Below, piece after piece: positions 4,231 through 6,530 of a DNA stretch of 6,530 nucleotides. Below the pieces are notes generated by a model. That model did no database searches, had not been told where the DNA came from, and saw nothing but the letters and a program-made list of their open reading frames with translations. The DNA is from Bacteroides sp. (GTDB taxonomy: Bacteria; Bacteroidota; Bacteroidia; Bacteroidales; Muribaculaceae), in the NCBI GenBank assembly GCA_014801605.1, contig JAAVDU010000035.1, forward strand, positions 37,112-43,641. Direction: 5' to 3'. Every line of letters begins with the position of its first letter. Position 1 is the first letter of the stretch. The position numbers and the translations under genes are program-made.

Positions 4231-6530
4231 ATGATGAAAAAATCTTACATCTACTCCTTTTTGGCCGCTCTGCTACTCGCAGTAGTGGCTTTCTTCTTTT
4301 TTTTCCCCGACGACTTCCAGGGTAATGTGCTCCGACAGCACGACACTATGCAGGGCATAGCCAACGGACAGGAAGGGAAGGCTTTTACAGAAGCTACCGG
4401 CGAGACAACCCGCTGGACCAATTCCCTCTTCTCCGGAATGCCTAATTTCCAGATAGCACCATCCTACAAGGCCAACGCCACCCTCACTTTCATCGGACGT
4501 GCTTTCTCCCTCTGGCTCCCGGCTCCCGCCAATCTCCTCTTCGCCATGATGCTCGGCTTCTTCATTATGGGGCTCTGCTTCAAACTTAAATGGCACACGG
4601 CATTATTCGCGGCTGTGGCCTGGGGCTTCTCGTCATATTTCATAATCATCATCGGAGCGGGCCATATATGGAAGTTTGCAACTCTTGCATACATACCCCC
4701 TACGATCGGAGGTATAATGCTATGCTATAGAGGCAAATATCTTCCGGGCATAGCCCTCGCCGCCCTTTTCGGTGCCCTTCAGCTGCAGAGCAATCATCCG
4801 CAGATGTCATACTATTTCGGATTCGTGATAGTGTTCATGGTGATTGCATGGCTATGGTCGGCAATCCGTAAGCATATGATGAAGAGATGGCTGATAGCCA
4901 CTGCATCATGTATCTTCGCCGCCGCTCTCGCCGTGGCCGCCAATGCCCCAAGTCTCTACAATACTTTCGAATATGCCAAGGAGACAGTGCGTGGTCGCGC
5001 CACCGAACTCACTGTGGACGGCGCCTCCGCCGACAACGGCGGAATGGATCGCGCTGCCATCACCGCATGGAGCTACGGCCTCGATGAGACCTTCTCCCTC
5101 CTGATTCCCAATGTGAAGGGTGGAGCTACTATAAAACCGATCGCGGGCGACAACCATTACCTCTCCGTCAACGATACCGACAAGGCTCAGGAGCTCTATC
5201 TTCAGCCGGAAATCAGGCAATACCTCAGCCAGTTCTCACAATATTTCGGCGACCAGCCGATGACAAATGGTCCGGTCTATGTAGGGGCCTTCATCCTTCT
5301 GCTCGCTTTCCTTGCCCTCTTCCTTGTAGAAGGTCCTATGAAATGGGCCCTATTCGCCGTCTCGATACTCGCCGTGCTCCTCTCCTGGGGACACAATTTC
5401 TCGGCATTAACCGATTTCTTCATCGACAATTTCCCGGGCTACAACAAATTCAGGGCTGTAGCAAGTATTCTGGTGATTGTGGAGTTCACTATCCCCCTTC
5501 TTGCCGCCATGTGCATCCGCAAGATAGTCGACACCCCTGATTTCCTGAAGAAAAACGCCTATACCTTCTACACCGTGATGGGTCTCGGTGCCCTTATCTG
5601 CATAGCAGGATGGCTCTCCCCCTCCATCTTCGGCCAGCCCTTCTCAGCCCGTGAGATCGAACAGCTTTCAGCTGCCGGTGTGCTCAACAATCCGCAGTAT
5701 GCCCCGGTGTGGGATGCCCTCATACAAAGCCGTCTAAGCCTCGTGTCGGCCGATTCCCTGCGTTCGCTGGTATTTATCCTGTTAGGCGCCGGAGTGATGA
5801 TGATGTGGATGAAGGGTGTGATACGCAATCAGGCAGTCTTCGTATGCTGCCTCACGGCAGTGACCCTCATCGACCTCTTCCCGCTCGACAAGCGCTATGT
5901 CAGCTCCGAAAGCTTCACGACTCCGGCCCCGATGGAGACAGCCTTCAATATGACGGAGGCCGACCGTGCCATACTTCAGGATCCCGACCCCAACTACCGT
6001 GTGATGGACTTCGCCGGCTTCGGCGATGCCCGCTCATCATATTTCCACAAGACAATCGGAGGCTACCACGCCGCCAAGCTCACACGCTACAACGACCTCA
6101 TCAACCACCAGATTGCCAAGAACAATCTGCAGGTATTCAACATGCTCAACACGAAGTATTTCATGAGCGGGAATGATTATGAGAGGAACTATGACGCCCT
6201 CGGCAACGCATGGATGATAGACTCCATCTTCTATGTGGGAACACCCGATGCGGAGATGGCCGCTCTCGACACTCTCACTCCGGGACGCTACGCCGTGGCC
6301 GACAAGGTGTTCGAGCCGGTGCTCGGCGCAGCCCCGAGAATCGCTGCGGGCGACACCATATTCGAGACCTCCTACGCCCCCAACCGCCTCACCTATCAGG
6401 CTAATTCCGCCAAGGGGAATATCGCGGTGTTCAGCGAGATATTCTTCCCCTGGGGATGGCAGGCCACTATCGACGGACAACCAGCTCCCATCGGACGTGT
6501 AGACTATGTGCTTCGGGCCATGCGAATCCC
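4231..6530 (+). CDS. YfhO-family polytopic membrane protein (GT-C-like), 3' end outside the window
   Basis: The frame stays open from the ATG at 4231 to the window edge (766 codons and 2 bases), so the C-terminus is missing. A second ATG at 4234 is possible. It looks like the Bacteroidota branch of the YfhO family. TM1 is at about 7-25. A first outer loop follows with the conserved-looking QHDTMQG (36-42), whose Asp38 sits where GT-C enzymes carry a catalytic acidic residue. Then come about six helices (98-238), a large loop (239-348) with SYGLDETFSLLIPN, further helices near 348-366, 370-386, 408-428, 443-463, 510-528 and 534-551, and a long soluble region from 552 containing YFHKTIGGYHAAKLTRYNDL and FFPWGW near the edge. 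Firmicute YfhO proteins are implicated in lipoteichoic acid glycosylation. Bacteroidota lack that polymer, so the substrate here is unknown. A T8 run at 4297-4304 encodes part of TM1. Confidence 0.88.
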   Translation, partial: MMKKSYIYSFLAALLLAVVAFFFFFPDDFQGNVLRQHDTMQGIANGQEGKAFTEATGETTRWTNSLFSGMPNFQIAPSYKANATLTFIGRAFSLWLPAPANLLFAMMLGFFIMGLCFKLKWHTALFAAVAWGFSSYFIIIIGAGHIWKFATLAYIPPTIGGIMLCYRGKYLPGIALAALFGALQLQSNHPQMSYYFGFVIVFMVIAWLWSAIRKHMMKRWLIATASCIFAAALAVAANAPSLYNTFEYAKETVRGRATELTVDGASADNGGMDRAAITAWSYGLDETFSLLIPNVKGGATIKPIAGDNHYLSVNDTDKAQELYLQPEIRQYLSQFSQYFGDQPMTNGPVYVGAFILLLAFLALFLVEGPMKWALFAVSILAVLLSWGHNFSALTDFFIDNFPGYNKFRAVASILVIVEFTIPLLAAMCIRKIVDTPDFLKKNAYTFYTVMGLGALICIAGWLSPSIFGQPFSAREIEQLSAAGVLNNPQYAPVWDALIQSRLSLVSADSLRSLVFILLGAGVMMMWMKGVIRNQAVFVCCLTAVTLIDLFPLDKRYVSSESFTTPAPMETAFNMTEADRAILQDPDPNYRVMDFAGFGDARSSYFHKTIGGYHAAKLTRYNDLINHQIAKNNLQVFNMLNTKYFMSGNDYERNYDALGNAWMIDSIFYVGTPDAEMAALDTLTPGRYAVADKVFEPVLGAAPRIAAGDTIFETSYAPNRLTYQANSAKGNIAVFSEIFFPWGWQATIDGQPAPIGRVDYVLRAMRI

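Noticed and set aside
5709..6176. 155-codon + strand frame inside the YfhO-family gene.
   Set aside because: Its Arg, Pro and His-rich translation is typical of an alternate frame of GC-rich coding DNA, and the YfhO frame is continuous through it.
6037..6480. 147-codon minus-strand frame inside the YfhO-family gene.
   Set aside because: It is an antisense shadow of the uninterrupted YfhO-family frame, without a promoter or recognisable motif.

Overview
The window reads as chromosomal core DNA from a Bacteroidales bacterium, most likely a fairly GC-rich one such as a Muribaculaceae member (family placement is inference). Three things point there. The two promoters I can see match the Bacteroidota sigma consensus (TTTG or TTG, about 20 nt, then TAnnTTTG) and not the E. 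coli type. Start codons are preceded by A-rich or unremarkable sequence, without Shine-Dalgarno motifs. The proteins closely resemble Bacteroides and Muribaculaceae versions as I remember them. All recognised genes are on the + strand. I see no phage, transposon, CRISPR or toxin module.

Layout. Bases 1-302 are AT-rich and non-coding, with many A-tracts. A well-matched promoter at 303-334 precedes a purine-rich leader and a tRNA-Asp(GTC) at 418-492, closed by a strong intrinsic terminator (504-547). Next comes a 150-base leader that is almost free of G and very rich in C, then a tight cluster: aroQ (type II 3-dehydroquinate dehydratase), a class I SAM-dependent O-methyltransferase, rbfA (30S maturation factor) and a LolC/LolE-type ABC permease. 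aroQ/methyltransferase and rbfA/permease each share an ATGA stop-start overlap. The methyltransferase and rbfA are separated by an 84-base gap holding a hairpin.

After the permease, a second promoter (3570-3601) drives an Lrp/AsnC-family regulator (3696-4160). Its roughly 90-base leader carries a tandem 11-nt repeat and two mutually exclusive hairpins. A strong hairpin without a U-tract follows the regulator. The window ends inside a very large YfhO-family polytopic membrane protein (4231 to beyond the window edge), likely a GT-C-fold glycosyltransferase-like enzyme of unknown substrate.

The genes are mostly housekeeping: shikimate pathway, ribosome maturation, envelope lipoprotein trafficking, amino-acid-responsive regulation and envelope glycan chemistry. 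I do not see a convincing new multi-gene system. The observations most worth following are regulatory: the C-rich, G-poor aroQ leader (a possible Rho-loading site), the switch-like leader of the Lrp-family gene, and the uncharacterised YfhO-type enzyme next to that regulator.
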